Below, piece by piece: positions 11,901 through 26,317 of a stretch of 64,000 nucleotides of DNA (its first letter is position 1; every line of letters begins with the position of its first letter). This DNA is from Montifringilla adamsi (taxonomy: Eukaryota; Chordata; Aves; Passeriformes; Passeridae): assembly GCA_017590115.1 (NCBI GenBank), contig JAGGNK010015447.1, positions 806,001 to 870,000 on the forward strand, written 5' to 3'. Position numbers and translations under genes: made by a program. The notes beneath the pieces are model-generated. The model worked only from the letters and a program-made list of their open reading frames with translations. It searched no databases and had not been told where the DNA came from.

Positions 11901-11986
11901 ATCCAAATAAAAGATAAAACTCTCCAAATATTCCACAATTCCAAAACATCATCAAGCAAGCTGACAATACAGATAATACAGGGATT
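8932..11986. other. Intergenic, AT-rich, no gene recognised
   Basis: There is no exon, RNA gene or clear transposon. A perfect 8-bp inverted repeat with a 4-nt loop lies at 10921-10940 (TGCCTAAA / TTTAGGCA). The segment 9030-9550 is unusually free of repeats and simple sequence and might hold conserved regulatory DNA, but that needs alignment to show. Confidence 0.5.
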
Positions 11987-12080
11987 GGAGTCATAGAATA
12001 TTCTGATCTGGAAGGGACCAAGGATCATGGAATCAGCCTGATGTCACCCTAATTCCCTATAACCCTTCATGCCCAACCCA
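11987..12080 (-). mobile_element. CR1 LINE 3' end fragment (short)
   Basis: The segment opens with TCATAGAATATTCTGA and continues with TGGAAGGGACC and an ATCATGGAATC stretch, the reverse complement of the CR1 3' tail. It is a dead fragment; the right boundary is approximate. Confidence 0.6.
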
Positions 12081-15000
12081 TCAGACAGGTACTCACCCCT
12101 CACAGACTGGAGGTAATGGACAATGTGTGTATGTTTCTCCACTGGACTGTCCCTAGAACTATGGAACTTTATAGAAATTGCATTAAAAATTAAAAATACC
12201 CTCTAAGTTTGACTTGATTGAAAAAAAAAAAAACACACCAAGTAGTCCAATCTTTTTCCATTTGCCATGGGATAAGAACTGTACAAACCTGCATCCTAAT
12301 AAAAATTTAGTTTCTGAACATCTCAAAGCTGAGAGGTGCCTTGAGCTCACTATTTTATGAGCCCATTGCCAAAGATTTTATCTTTAGAAGCACTATAAAA
12401 AGACAGGATCTTGTTTGCATTTGAATAACAAAATCATGGCCATAAATTGTTCAGAAAACACAAACCAGTTAAAAATTAGGCTTCCTTTCTTTGTCAAACA
12501 AAAGTAATCGGAACAGATTCCTTTCTCCTTCTCTTGTTCAGCAGAAAAATTCACGGTATTCAAAGGAACAGTGCCTGAGGATATTAGCAAGCACAAATAT
12601 ATCTGTATATTTTATTGGCTTTTTATTTCTGTTCACATCCTTCTGGTTCAAACAGTTCTTGAAATCCTCAGGCCCCAAGGCATCTACACACCTGAGCTAT
12701 GGATCCCAGCAGTCTGCCAGGCTTTCTGGAAGGACAGATTTACACATGGATATCGAGAGATCTCAGGAACGTTAAGGCAGATTTTACAGAATACACAGAA
12801 TGGCAAAAGTCAGGTTTAATTTGAAGCTGGTGGGAGAAGAGGAGAGTGCACCCCCCTTGGGACTTGGTATTCTGGTGGATTACCATGGTGGCTGCAGTGC
12901 CTTTCCTGCTTTTTCCCATCCCACCTTCCAACACTGGGCATGAAAATCATCTTCCCTCAAATTTCCTTCAGAAAATGAACACCAAAGGTTTCCAAAAGTT
13001 AAGTCATCTGCAGCCATTTTACTTTAATACAAACTGTTTCATTAACATGCTGTGACACCCATGCATTCATCATTCCATGTATTATTCTTTTTTTCCTCTC
13101 CTGGTTCTTCTGATTTAGGAATCACATCCCAGGTCATGTCATCACTCTCAGGTGACAGAAGGCAGAAATGCACAGTAGGCACTGCTAGAGGAGGTGCCAC
13201 ACTCATTGCATAAAGACAGTTTTATAAGTCGTTACAGTGATAGCAGAAGTGCCAAAACTGCTTCCTCACTTTTTCCTCGCTTACAAGCCACTAGTTTAAT
13301 TACAACTGTAAGCCATAAACTAAAACAAGTTTCACCTCAGAATTTGCCAGTGATAATGCTAGAAAGCCTCTGACCAACTCAGGAACCACAGCTCCTCTCA
13401 AGCAGTGTCCCTTCTCATCCATTAATTTGCTTAACAAGTAATGCACCAGGAGAACAAGGAGGCCATTTGAAGGACTCATGGTGGGGACAAAGAAAGGCTT
13501 GCGAACTTCCCCAGAAATGCCACTCAACCATGCAGGAAGATAAATCTGATACTGATGTTCTGGACAGAATAATGCTTCCAGCTGTTCTCAGTCTGGTTTT
13601 ATCTGGTCACTGCTGAATTGTACCAGAGCTGAGCAGTCCAGCGGCACCAAAAAATGCAAATACTACTCAGAACATTGATCCTGACAAAGATTAAAATGTG
13701 TCATGGCAGGGCAATCTGCTCAGACCATCACCTCATCAGGGCAAAAGGATAAAACAGGACTGCAAGGATATGTACAGTATTGGTTCACTAATTTCTGTGG
13801 TCCTCCTGGCTACCATGAAAATTTGTTTTGTGTTTTTCATACACTGCAAATGATTTGAAGCTGGCACCTTGGTGCTGTTTTCAGTTTGCGCAGCCCTTAA
13901 AGTGGGAACTGGGTCCACAACTCTGCCTTACAAATAGCATCAGCACCATACTACATGGGGAATAAAAAAAAACTCTAGAACAAAAAGTCAAAACTGAGCT
14001 CTGCCACATGCACTGAACCTGTCAAGTTTAATCCCATAGAATGGAGTGAACGTAAAGCCTTCGCAAGTGATGAAAGACACATTCATACCTAGGCTAGAGT
14101 TTATAGACACAAAGGAGCTAATCACACAAATGACATAAATCCGAGTCTAGACAAAGCTTTGTACACTGAAAGGAGTAAAAATACAGTGCTATGGCATGAA
14201 ATACAGCTTCACACCCTTCAATAACAAATGCTGTAACTATTTCAGAGAAGATTTTAAGCACCAGAGGCTCATGCTGGCTTCCCCCCTCCTTGTCAATACA
14301 CCAAGAGCCCCTCAGATACGAATCTACCAAGGCTACCTCAGTTATTTACAAATAAGTAATTTACAAAAAAGGTCATTTTGCATATTTGGGCCCCAACACT
14401 TTGGGACACTGCATTTGTTAGCTATTGCAGTGAAAAGATGATGGTCCTCAACCATATTTTCTAGAAGTCCTTTATGGCTTCATTGCCAGACCAGCCAATG
14501 CCCCTGATTCTTGCTCTCTTTGACCATTTTAACCAATTAACACAACCTAGGATGCCCCATGTGGGAAATAACAAAGTGTTGCACTAAGCCAGAAGAGGGA
14601 GCATAACAGATCAAGAAACAGGAAAAAAAATGAGCACAAAGATAAAACACTGTGTGTCCCACAGTCACTGCCAGGAAGCCAGAGACTCCAAAATAGTCAG
14701 CCAGGGTTAAAGAAGTATCCTGAAAAGCTCCCTTCAAAAAATTCACACGCCTGTACAAAACAGCAATTTTCAAAAATCCTTGTTCACGGAAAGGTAAGGA
14801 TGGGCAGCAGTAAGTTATTCCCAGTGTTAAAGAAATCTCCAAACCGAGGGCCTAACAAGATGCTATAAATGCCATCTGCTGAGAAACAAGAAATATGGAG
14901 TTAGATATTGCTTTGTGGAGAGATGGGTACTTCAAATCCATCCTGCTCTATGGGAAGCAGAAATAAATTTAAACTTCTCTTGCTGGTGTTAGAGAGGTTG

Positions 15001-18000
15001 CCCAGCAGTCATTTCTGGCCTTAATAAACCATTTCTACCAGAGTATGAGCAGAGACAGAGCAGGAGAAGCCCAGCCCCAAGCACCCTGAGCTTTCCAGAC
15101 CAGCTGTGTTCACTGGCAGAGGGAGGAGGGACAAGGTCTGAAGGCTTTCCCTTGCCCAGTGCCAGGATTTTTCTCCCTGACTCCTCACTTTTCCTACTCT
15201 TCAGCAAGTGTGTACACTTCTGCAGCTCCTGATGCCACAGAACCAGTCTTGCTGTGGGCAGGATCTTGGCACATCTTCAGATACAAGGAAAACTCCCCTT
15301 CTGACAGGCACAAGCCCTGCAGCATCATGAGACCAAGTCCAGCAAGGGCCAGATTAAACCTGAGGTTTATTAATACCAATTTTGAGCAGAAGCTTTGCTC
15401 ACTCGACAGCACTAACTTTGCCAGCCCAGGATGTGCCAGCGTGAGGTTGTTCTGAAGCACGACTGTATTTGCTATAATCCCAGATCACATGCTGCTGTAT
15501 TAAGATAAAAATGTCTTTGAACTTTTAAATTTATTTCCCTGGATTTCTTTTTGGTACTGATTCAACACCAATAGTAGGATCACTGTGATAAGAGAAGGCA
15601 AGTTACATTATTCTAACTGTGCAAATACAATTCCAGCTGGTTTGGAGGAATATTTTATCTGCACTTTTAACTGTGAAGTTTTAAAATTACAAGAGCACAC
15701 CTGGATTTAGATCCAGTGGAAAAGTACCTACTGGGCTGCTGCTAGCTGTGCTGAGGAGCATTTGAAATGAAAACAAACCAACCACAAATCACACTAATGG
15801 GAAGGCTGTCACTTCTGGATTCAACCCTAGGAATGAAATATAATAGGAGAAAAGAAATATTTGCTTTAGTCCCAGACACAGAAAGTAAATCATCTGCAGA
15901 GAGAATGACATTCCTCTCCTCCCCTTCATCCCAAACTAGAGATCAGGTCTATTGATGTGAATAAAAGAAAGGAGAAAAGAGAGAAAAGACAAACCCATAA
16001 TACAACAAACAGAACAGCTGTATATTCCTTGCAGACTATACATAACCATTATATCTATTAAATACATGAGACAATTAACCAGAAAATCAGACACCTCAGT
16101 TTAGCTGCAAGTTTTCCACACATTCCTTGGAGGAACTGGGGTGGGGGTGTTCCATATAGAAGGCACTTTGTGAAATTATATACATAAACATCTGAGGATT
16201 GAAACAGTCTCAATTTCTTGATCTCTAACTGGAAACCTAAGAAATAGAAAGTCTCCCACCCTGGGCCTGAAGCTCCTCAGAAAGCAGAACTCCCCCTTCT
16301 CCATTCCCCACCAATTCCTGACCCAGGTCACAGCAGCCAGGGCAAGGCAAAGAGCTGCCGCCACTTAGGTGCATGGCCCCTGACTTTGAAAGGACCAGAA
16401 CATATTGAATGGCAAAAAAACTACTAATAACATCCATCACAAATATCACATCATTGGCAGTGTGGTTTCTAGATTATCTAACCCCAGGCTTGAGCCCTGT
16501 CATATCAAGCACTTGAACAACACATATTTAGATGTCAAAATTAACAAATTAAATTAATGTAATTTGAATTACATGTGGAGACTTTTTGAAATATGCATTT
16601 CTAATCCAGGTACTCAAATAGGATGTGGGACTTTCCTAAAAGTTTTGCTTCCAAGTGGCAGCTGAGCAGTGAAAAACTCAGCTTTGACACACTTGTTAGT
16701 TCTGTGGTTAGAAAAGAATAGCTGTGTAGTCAGACCTCACAGCCTTGTGAAGAATATATTCCAGCCATCCAGAGCTCTGGCATCTGGCAAATCTTCAATA
16801 TCACATACTTGCTGACTATCCTAGTGTGCTCCAGGATAATGCTGAATTATGAACCCAGCCCTTTGCACAAAGTGTTCCTGTATTCTTTTCAGAAGACTTC
16901 CCTCCTCCACCCAGAAAGTTAAAGAACCGATTCAAGCCCCGCTGTGGAAATACAAAGTTTGTGGTTTAGCTAAGAGAAGTGTAAAGCAGGGAGAACAGAA
17001 TTTCATAGAGAATAAAGGGATAAACCAGCAGCTCTGATGAGAAATTAGAGCAAGGAGGGTGCTGAGGCTACAAGGGGAAAAAAAAGCTATGTCATTTCCT
17101 GAGCGTTTCACTCTCAATTCTTTGTATGGAAAGGAAGAGAGACAGTTTCAGGCATAGTGACAACTGCTATGCCCTAAACTGCAACCTCAAGCCATACTCA
17201 CAGGGAATACACCTACTTCTGAGATATGACAGGCATCAGGATATCCATGCCAAGTAAGAGGGTCCCATTCCAAGTAAAAGGGTCCCATTCTGCAGGTCCC
17301 TTAATTTCAAGGTGGAGTCACAGTAAATCCATTGTTACAACTCTTGCCACACTCCATTCATTTCTGATCTATTCCCATTCCTGTCTCTCCACTACATTTT
17401 ACGATTGCTAAATTCACAAAGGTAATCTTAAAGAAAATCAAACACCCTTTTCAGATTATTTTCTGTGATTTGCTTCTGAATAAAGATACTTGGCAGAATC
17501 GTCAAGTTTAGCAATTCCAGTTAAGCTCTTAATTCCAAGTATAGAAACTTAAATTCAGATATCCACACACTGAGTCATCGCTTAACATTGTTAAGAGACC
17601 CTTATTTTTAATGAGAGCAAAGCCCTGTGATTTGAGGACATCTGAGCACTACAGCCTAAAGTCAATACCAAACTCTGCAACTCAACAAAATAAACCCTTT
17701 CTTGTTTTATATAGAGCTGGCAGATTAGAAATTCCAGCCAAACATTCCCTCAAGTTTCTGTGATGAGTCACACCAAACACTGGTTACCTTCATGGCAACA
17801 AGTTTTCATGCAAGTAATGAAAGGCAATAATGAAAGCACTAGAAAAAAAATCACAAATCCACAGTATTTATACAAGACCTGTATCCACACTTAATATTAA
17901 CTGGACATATCAAGTTTTACATCATATTAAACACCATACTTAAGCAGAACTAAGTATGAGGTTTGTTTTGTGTACAGGTGTGTCCAGGTTCAGATACACA

Positions 18001-21000
18001 ATAGGTTATTTTCCATTTTCAGGAACAAGTTAATTTGCTAAAATCAAACTGTAATATCAATGTACTCACAAGGAACCACACAAAGCCCCCAGACAAGTAG
18101 GACCACAGTATTCTATTAGAAAGGTGACTTATTACTTGGCATTTCTTGAAAATTTTGAAGCCATTAATAGACTAGAACCACATGCCAGTTTTGAGACACA
18201 CCTCACAGTCTGCCTCTGCCTACTGGCATTGAAGACTTGGTTGTTAGAATTAAAAATTCCAGTCCTCTTTTTCCCAAGGCTCTCTAAAAGGTCTACTGCT
18301 CCTATATTTTTCTTTTTCCTCAGGTCTGGATTATCCAGCTCTGGGTCTATTTTATTTCAAATCTTTATCCCCTCTGTGATCTGAAGAGACTATCCCTCCT
18401 TCCTCAAGAAGGAGTTTTCACATATTTTATCAAAGCAGCCAAAATATTTTTAGAAAATAAGAATACCTAGTGTAGCTCTGAGAAAGCACACCTTCAGCTA
18501 TTTCAAAGGATTTCTGAAGAGGGAATTATTCTCCCCACCTCAGTTATACTAATTATTAACATCTTTCCCCCTCTGTATTATAGTTATGCACAGTATAAAT
18601 ATAATTTCAAATTTAGTAGCAAACTGAACAAGATGACTTCTTAAACCCAAAGGATTTTAACTGTGTCAATGCAAAAATAACCAAAATAATATAATGATGC
18701 TTATTTACAACCTCTTCAACTTCTCAGGTGGTGATTTATTTCAGAAAATGTTAGAAGATTTAAGATAAGAAAATAAACAGAACTTCAGCTCAGAGAATGC
18801 AAGGCTACCTCCTTGCAAAAGTGAAAAGAAAAATTCAAAAATGCACATACCATTTCTAAGGATGCTTTCAGCCCATACTTCATTTGATAGCTATAAAAGG
18901 GATGATCTTTGATTATATCTTATCTTGACCCTTGTTTTTATCCACCAGTTTCATCAGAGATTTAATCAAAGGAGGTTGAGGCACTGCAGTTATTAGTGCC
19001 AAATTTAAACCCACCTATGGCTTCACCAAACAATCAAAAGTCCAATAGTTTTACTCCTCAATAAGAAAGCTTCAACATGCTATGCCAGCATAGAACATAA
19101 GTAGAACAATAGCCTTTACAGGAAGATTTTCAGTTTAACACAACTCAAACTGTAGCTGAGAGAGGAAGAAACACAATGCTAAAAGCTTTAAAAACAACCC
19201 TTAGCCTCTGAAAAACCTTTCCATGAAAACAAACCTTCCTGAAGGATACCACAGGGTATACGCAGTCCCAACTCCCTTCAGGAGGGTTTAACTAATCATC
19301 AGTTAATTAGTGGTGATTTGGAGCACTTGGAGAAGTGTGTCCATCATTTCAAGGCAGTTCCTTCTTGAATATCATGCTTAGTTGCTGGATTTAATGAAAA
19401 TACACTCACTGACAGGACACTGAGCAATCAGCTGAAATTTGGTGTGACCTCCCTTGTCTAAACTGAATCACAACATCCAAAGTTTCCCCATCTTGGCTTT
19501 TACGCTTTTTACCTATTCTAAAGAGCAGCCCCAGTACATGATGTATTTCTTTTCCACGCTATTTGCTGAACTCTTAAGATTTTTACCAGGAAAGGTGGGA
19601 GTTGTTTCCATTTTACAATACTTGACACTCACAGATTGACTGTAGCAGCCTTATTTCTCACTTCTGCTCTGGAAGACACAGACTGGTTTGCCTCAAGCAA
19701 GTTTTGATGATCTGTGCTTCTCTGTTTCCATCACTGAAATAAAAAAATAAATGCCCAAGGAAGCACAGGCAGCAAAAGAATCAAAGCAGATGGATTTCAG
19801 CTGGTAAAATCACATCCATCACCTGTACAAAGTCTCCTGCAAGAAGTTCCCAGCTGATTTACATTTGACAACAAAAATTGTGATTGTTCAAAGGCTCCGA
19901 AGTGCTGAGAGCAGTGAAGGTATCATGCTTTTCATAGCAGCTAGGGCTAAATAAATTACATAACATGTTGCATATACTCCCTGGAGGCCTGCCCACTACA
20001 CTTTGCCCTCCACTCTGACAGCATTAGAAACAAACAAATGTAAAGATGGCAACACTGTGTGACATTGGCATTATTCACCAAAGCTTGAGAAGGTACTCAA
20101 GTACCTCCTGGTAATTTCAGAGATGAATGCTCACCTGCACTTTAAAAGATGGGCTCACAAAAAGCACACTTTGTCAGCTCCTTTTCAACATGTAAAATAG
20201 GTGAGATGGTTAGAAGCCTCCCTTCATTAAAAGATAAGCTGCAGCCCAACACCACTGGCAATTAAAGCTCCGTTAGCAGTTTTCTTATGGATAATAACAG
20301 GTCTCCTGTGACACCAGCTGCGATGACCCATCCACTGTGGTCTAAACGGCACTTCCCACCTGAAAACCCTGAACATCGTTCCAGGTCTGCAGGAAAAAAT
20401 TTATGAAGTAAAAAAAGAGATCCTGGTGGAAAGGGGAAGTGATTTTTCACGGGCTTTCCAAGCTATGGAGCAATCTGTGGTGTGATCAGCAGGAAATGAC
20501 CACAGACCTCACGCGGAAACAAGGACTCTGTAATCAGAAGTATTTGGAAACCCTATTCTTGCTCATTTGACCATCTCACAGAAGCTATTAAAGTCAATGA
20601 CCTCACTAGAATGGCAAAAAATAGACAGTTCATTTTGAAAAATAGTTCCATACCATTTTTTTTCTCAGACACCTCACAGGACGTCTTAAGAACTGACAGC
20701 TTCAAAGGAAAAATATTCAATACTGCAACTTCTATTCAGCAATATTTCCTCCTCAGTTCTCAAAACAGTTAGAAGAAACTGAAGGGAGAAAAGAAAAACC
20801 ACCAAGAAGAATTTAAGAACTGAATTGGAGTGGGGAGGGTAGGAACAAGAAAGAAAAGTCAATAGAATAAAATACAAAGTTCAATCCTACAAGCAGCTAT
20901 TTTTTAATCCACACACTTTAGGCCATGCATAGCTGCTTTAATTACCAAAGAGTGAAATGCAATCTTAAAAACAAAATCCATGTTTGGAAAATGAAGTTGA

Positions 21001-21764
21001 AAACAAACCCAGAAAGCAAAATCAACCTTATCTACTCCAACATTATTAGACCTGTGTTGGAATATATGTTTAGATCAGCTCCCTCAGATGAGTGCTAGTT
21101 CAGAATTAAAAATTATTTTATTTCATCTGCAAGTGCTGTGTGGTTACCCAGAAATAAAATCCTCTCCCTTCAGACAGGGAGGAGGTTACTCTGTGACAGC
21201 TTATCTAAAATAGCCACTAAATAATTAAGTTCTGCTAATTTTCAGCGAGGACAGAGATTAAGGAGCTTTTTTGTGTACCAAAACAGATCCTAATATTAAA
21301 CCATTACTGCTAAAATTGAAATGCATCGAGTGATTTTTTTTTTTTTTTTTAATTTTCATGTATGACTTTTTGGGTTTTGGATAATTTTTTTAGTTCTTGG
21401 CATTTGCATAAAGAAAGCTTATTTTCGTTCTGAGAGGACAGGAGGAAAAGTGTCCTGAAACACTTTTGGATAACTGAAAAACTGGGGGGAAACATTCCCC
21501 CTTTCTCCATTGTTGAACATCATTACTTTTCCTGCTTTCTTAAACTGACTGAAAGGTAACTCCCCAGCATTTCAAAGCTCAGTTCCATAAGTAATGTTTC
21601 TAGCTAGGTATGAAAAATATTTATACTTACACATACAAAAGGATTTATAATACAGTTAATTGAGACTCTGCCAGAGTGTGCAGATTACTTAGCCCCAGAC
21701 ATTTAAATTGTAAAATTCTTAATGGAACCATGAATCTGATTAAAAATAATATCTTGACAATTTC
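12081..21764. other. Intergenic, no gene recognised
   Basis: Nearly 9.7 kb without a recognisable exon. Open frames are all below 105 codons and look random. Simple features are A runs near 12220, a 20-bp tandem duplication at 17251-17290, a 14-bp near-palindrome near 20095 (AGGTACT CA AGTACCT) and a T run near 21335. Confidence 0.55.
17251..17290. repeat. 20-bp tandem duplication (2 copies)
   Basis: The unit CAAGTAAGAGGGTCCCATTC is repeated immediately with a single G-to-A difference, so the duplication is recent or under little decay. Confidence 0.9.
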
Positions 21765-22080
21765 CTAGTCATCCACCTGACAGCACTGGGAAGAACAGCC
21801 TGAGAACCCCCCCAACCTGCGCTCTATGGATCCATGAAACTGGGACTGCCAGCGGAATTTAAGGAAAACACCTGGAAATCCACCTCTGGCTGGAACAGAA
21901 CAAAGACCAGAAATATTTTCAGATTTGGGACCATTGTTACTAAACATGTTTAGGAGGCATTTGGACAGCGCCCTTAATACCATGCTTTAATTTTAGGTTA
22001 GCCCTGAAGTGCTCAGACAGATGGTTGTTGTATGTTCCTTATAAATGAAATATTCTATTCTATTATATTCTGTTCCTTTG
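21765..22080 (+). mobile_element. CR1 LINE 3' fragment
   Basis: The 3' part reads GGAGGCATTTGGACAGCGCC, then TTAGCCCTGAAGTGCTCAG, and ends in ATTCTATTCTATTATATTCTG, a pattern typical of the CR1 3' UTR and its short tail repeats in plus orientation. It contains no coding sequence. The left edge is approximate. Confidence 0.7.
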
Positions 22081-22811
22081 AAGAGGGAAATAAAAGCATA
22101 TCTAGAGAGACTATTAAGACTTGGCTATTAGACACAAACCTAAAGCCATCTCACTCTTTTCTGATGCTGCCTGCATTTCTCTCTTGCAAGTGCTAGAAAA
22201 GCCAGGATTATTTTTCCACAACAGTCATAGCTGAGCCTTACATAGCTGATTTTTAATCTGGCACCTAGAAAGGTTTGTCCTAAGTCCCCACACACTGTAT
22301 GGTGGCAAGGGAGATGTGTTACATCACAGTGCTCTGTGCACAAGAACCTGCCTAACCTGCCAGCACCTCCCTCGACAGCAGCCACAGCCTGTGGCCCCAC
22401 TCCTGTCCCCTGCTCCTAAAATAACTTCACCCACACAGAAAGTCTGACACTTGCAAACATCAACATAGCAGTTAGATGAATCACCCTTGGAGCTGCACAC
22501 GTGTTACAGCCATGATTTCCAAACAGGCATTTTGCAATATTCCAGAGTCGCAGCATTTGTTTGGGGAAGCTTTGGTCCCCTGTCTTCCAGTCGTGAGCCT
22601 GCTCTCACACTGAAACCAGGTACAAGCACTGCTATCTGTAGCATGAGGAGCTGAAATAGTAATTTAACTTGAAGTTAAACCATGGGCTACACTTCCAGTG
22701 ATGTCAAACTGCTGCAGTGAAAAATTAAGGGGCATCCAGACTATTTTTTGGATTTCACAACAATTAAAAAAGCAAGTGTGTTTCCTTCTTCCTAAGTAAT
22801 GATGACGTATT
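22081..22811. other. Intergenic, nothing recognised
   Basis: No gene or repeat is recognised between two CR1 fragments. Confidence 0.5.
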
Positions 22812-23135
22812 CCACATCCCAGAATGGGCCAGACTGGAAGGGACCACAGTGACTCATCTGGCCCCACCTCCCTGCTCCAGCAGGGCCATCCCAGAGCACA
22901 GGGCACAGGATTGTGTCCAGAGGGGTCTGGAATATCTCCAGTGAGGAGACTCCACACTCCACTCTCTGAACAATCTGTTCAGTGCTTGGTCACTGCACAG
23001 AGAAGAAGTCCTGCCTCCTGTCCAGATGGAACTTCCTGGGCATCAATTCCTATCCATTCCTTCTTGTCCTATTGCCCAGCACCACCAAGCAGAGCCTGGT
23101 TCCATCCTTTTATCACTCTTCCTTCTTGAAGGAAT
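22812..23135 (-). mobile_element. CR1 LINE 3' fragment
   Basis: In reverse orientation it carries CCCAGAATGG, CTGGAAGGGACCACAGTG, CCACCTCCCTGCTCCAGCAG and the TCCTGCCTCCTGTCCAGATG region. A shorter relative of the same subfamily lies at 57956-58090. Confidence 0.75.
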
Positions 23136-23251
23136 CTACTTTCATCATTGGTAATAGTAAGGATGTCTGAATTGTTTTGAATGGATGCTTTGTGGAATTT
23201 TTGGAATTTTTGCTTTTTATCCCATGCATTTTATCTCAAAATTTGAAAATT

Positions 23252-23381
23252 ATAATTGATTACAAAGCAATTCCATAAAGGTTCTTAAGTTCACACTGAG
23301 ATTTTCCAGTAAAATGATAACTGATTATGAAGCAATTTTGTACGGGTTCCTAAGTTCATATTGAGATTTTCCAGTTGCTCT
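23252..23381. repeat. 65-bp imperfect tandem duplication
   Basis: Units 23252-23316 and 23317-23381 align without gaps. Over the first 59 positions they differ at 11, about 81% identity, mostly by transitions. The shared core ends TGAGATTTTCCAGT. This is an old local duplication, not a known element. Confidence 0.85.
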
Positions 23382-26317
23382 CCTGACATCACTACTCATG
23401 CATCATATACAAATGTCTTATGCCAAATATTTGCAAGGATGTGCCCAAATCTCTTCTAAACTTCTTCAATCTCAGTTTAAAAAACCAAAAAAGTGTTTTA
23501 AAAACAAAGAAAATGAAGAAGTCTGGCTTTGAGTTTTCACTTCCAGATACACCTCCAGTTATAGCGGAAGACCTAATTTCTAGTGAAATGCCCCAGGGCT
23601 TTGTGGTTTCTTCAAAGCCTTTCTCTCTGGCAGAAAGCAGACACACTTCCAGGATGCACAGATTTACTCCCAGCAGGAGTTCTTCCAGAATCTCTCTGCT
23701 GTGGATACCAAACACCAAACACATTTCTACCCGCACTGGAAAAAAGTGCCAAATAGTGTTATCAGTATAAGTGACCCTGTGAGTCATTTTTGCAGTGACT
23801 CATTCCATTTTGCAATGAAATGCCAGTCTCTCCCTCACAGCCCCAGATGTGGAAGGAACCACTCACCCATCACCATTCCAAAATATTGCTGTGTTGAAAT
23901 AAACCAAAGTACCAAAAAATTTGTTTGGAAAGGTGAGACCAGAAGTAAGGCACTTCGTGTTATGTTCCGTGGACAAGCTCAAGAGTTTAGGATGACCCAG
24001 ATGACATCAGCATTGGGTCTGTGACTTCCAGTTTCCTCTTTCCCCTCAAAATCCATCCCCAACTCCCTGACAGCAGAGAACACATGTGTTTGTACAGCCC
24101 CACCCTTCACCACATGGACAGATTCAGCCCAGCATCACAGTCACTGCTAAAAAAAAATCACTGAAGCTAAAAAGCAAGCAACACAACCTTTAGGTTTTTT
24201 TCTCTTGTGTCTGGCTTGTACAGTCAGAGATGTTATTTCTCTAAAAAGAACAAAATATTGTTATTATATTTCTCCTTTAACAGACACTCAAGAAATCTGT
24301 TAATCCCTGTCCTTTGGTGGGGAAAGCTTTGTACTTTATCTCTCTGCAGTTCCAACCATTTATGCCTGGCTTTTTAAGGAAGCTGAAACCTTTTAAAAGA
24401 CTTGGAATTGTTTATGCAAAGAAGGCTAAAGGCCTCAAGCCAGCTGACACTGGTCCTTCCACATGTTCTAAAGGTAGTGATACGGGGAAAACAGGTCAAG
24501 GAGGCAAGAAATGCTTCAGTTCTTACCCGAGAATCCCACCATCCTTTAAAACAGACAGGAGAGAAACCCCTACTCTCCTCTGCCTTCCTATATTAATCAA
24601 AGGATCAGGGTCCTTTGGATTGTGCAGTCTGAGGAGAAAAACTTTCCTGGTGAGAAGCAAATGCTTCTCCTCTTCACTACTGGCCCAAACCAGACATTCA
24701 GTTTCACATTTAAACAGGATAAAATAACTCAGCCTACCTGTAGAGAAAAGCTCTACAAATAGTTAGTGCTGTGTCTAAATTATTAAAAGTGTAATTTTAA
24801 AAGGGTTCTGGTAAACTCTGATTTCTTTTTATCAGCAATATTCTGAATTTGCTTTGCTTTGTGCCAGGAGGACAAAATAACTCTTTAACCACCCAGGGCA
24901 ATTTTAAGTGCAGATAATAAATATTTCATGCAAAATGCCTATTATCCCATGAAAAGACAAAGTTTCAAAATAATAAATCAGTTTGAAGTACTTCTACAAA
25001 GGTCATGAATTTCCATTAGTGATTTCTATTACGCAAAAACTTGGTTGATTACTATCTCATTCCACTAGTCAGAGAAATTCAGGTGTGGTCAGAGAATTGC
25101 ATCTACCAGATTGTCACACCCTGGAAGAGTGAAACAAATGTTCTCTCCAGATCCTTCGCATGGAATAGGAAGAAAAAAAAAAAAAAAGAAAAAGAAAAAA
25201 AAAGCCACAGCATTATTTTCCTTACTATTTTCCTTCCATACTCTCGAGAATACTAAAGATGTACAAACACATTTCACTTCCTCATAACTTAATTTGCCAG
25301 GTGAATGGGGAGTGCTTAATTTTTTACAAACTCACTGGAGGTTTTTATTGAACAGGTCCATTTCTTGCCTCTGATCAAAAGGTTACTGCCCATGAATTTT
25401 AATGAGAGTTGCTTTAATGCAGTATAAGCATCAAAAGCTTAATAATACAAAGGTAGGAGGGGAGTTATCCAAAGTTCTTCTGTGATCCTTAATTTTAGAA
25501 ACTTAAGGGAAGCCATATTACTGATGTTAACTAACAGCATAAATTCTTAATGGCAAAGAGACAAAAGAAAACCAAGCCAAAAGTCACACAGAAAACCAGT
25601 CTGAGCTCAAGACTGAGACACAGTCAGTTGCTCAGTTTCCAGTTACCATGAGAGTTTAGTCACATGAATTTGTTAATTCCATCCTTTCTGGATCTATATT
25701 GTTGTGGCCAGCCTCCGTCCCTCTGCTTCCCTTTATTATATAGAAAAGGTATTCCTGTTTTGTAACCTGCTCTGGGAAGCAGCTGCCCAAGCCAGTGTCT
25801 CCCCATATTGCCTCTGGAATGTGCTGCATCTTGTAATTTATTTTGAGAACAAAAACTCCAATATGTTTTTATTTGCACTTCAGCATGGATTTTCTGTTTT
25901 TACTGTTCTGCTTGGGTATTTTTTTTTTGACTCTTGATACCTGATTAATTTCTAATCCCACAGTATGAAATTAAGGTACAAGCCCTCAGTTTTCATCCCT
26001 GAGCTAAAAGGCTCAGAAGCTGAGTGCTGAATGCCCTGTTATGATAAAAGAGAAATTCTGAGTTGAAATTTAACATGTTTTTTCTCACAACTGTGGTGAC
26101 CTAAGGGCACGTGCACAAACAGTTACCATGGATCAGCTGGTGGGCTGAAACTTATCCCGCCTTATTTTCCTAAAGTGGATGTTTGTAACTTCATACAGAC
26201 ATATTTGAAAGATTAAAGGAATTAAACTATGCTCTAAGTTTATCTTGTATGAGAAAACACTAATTTAAGCTAGACTGATATATTCATTTTAAAATAAACA
26301 TCCAGCAGAGACCACAA
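23382..26317. other. Intergenic, nothing recognised
   Basis: Two overlapping open frames near 23400-23790 (131 and 116 codons) and one at 24314-24727 (137 codons) do not resemble any protein family I know and have no splice context. A G-free A-rich run lies at 25171-25203. I treat all as non-coding. Confidence 0.5.

Noticed and set aside
23392..24727. Frames of 107-137 codons in the intergenic region
   Set aside because: No recognisable family, opposite-strand frames overlap, and no splice or promoter context.
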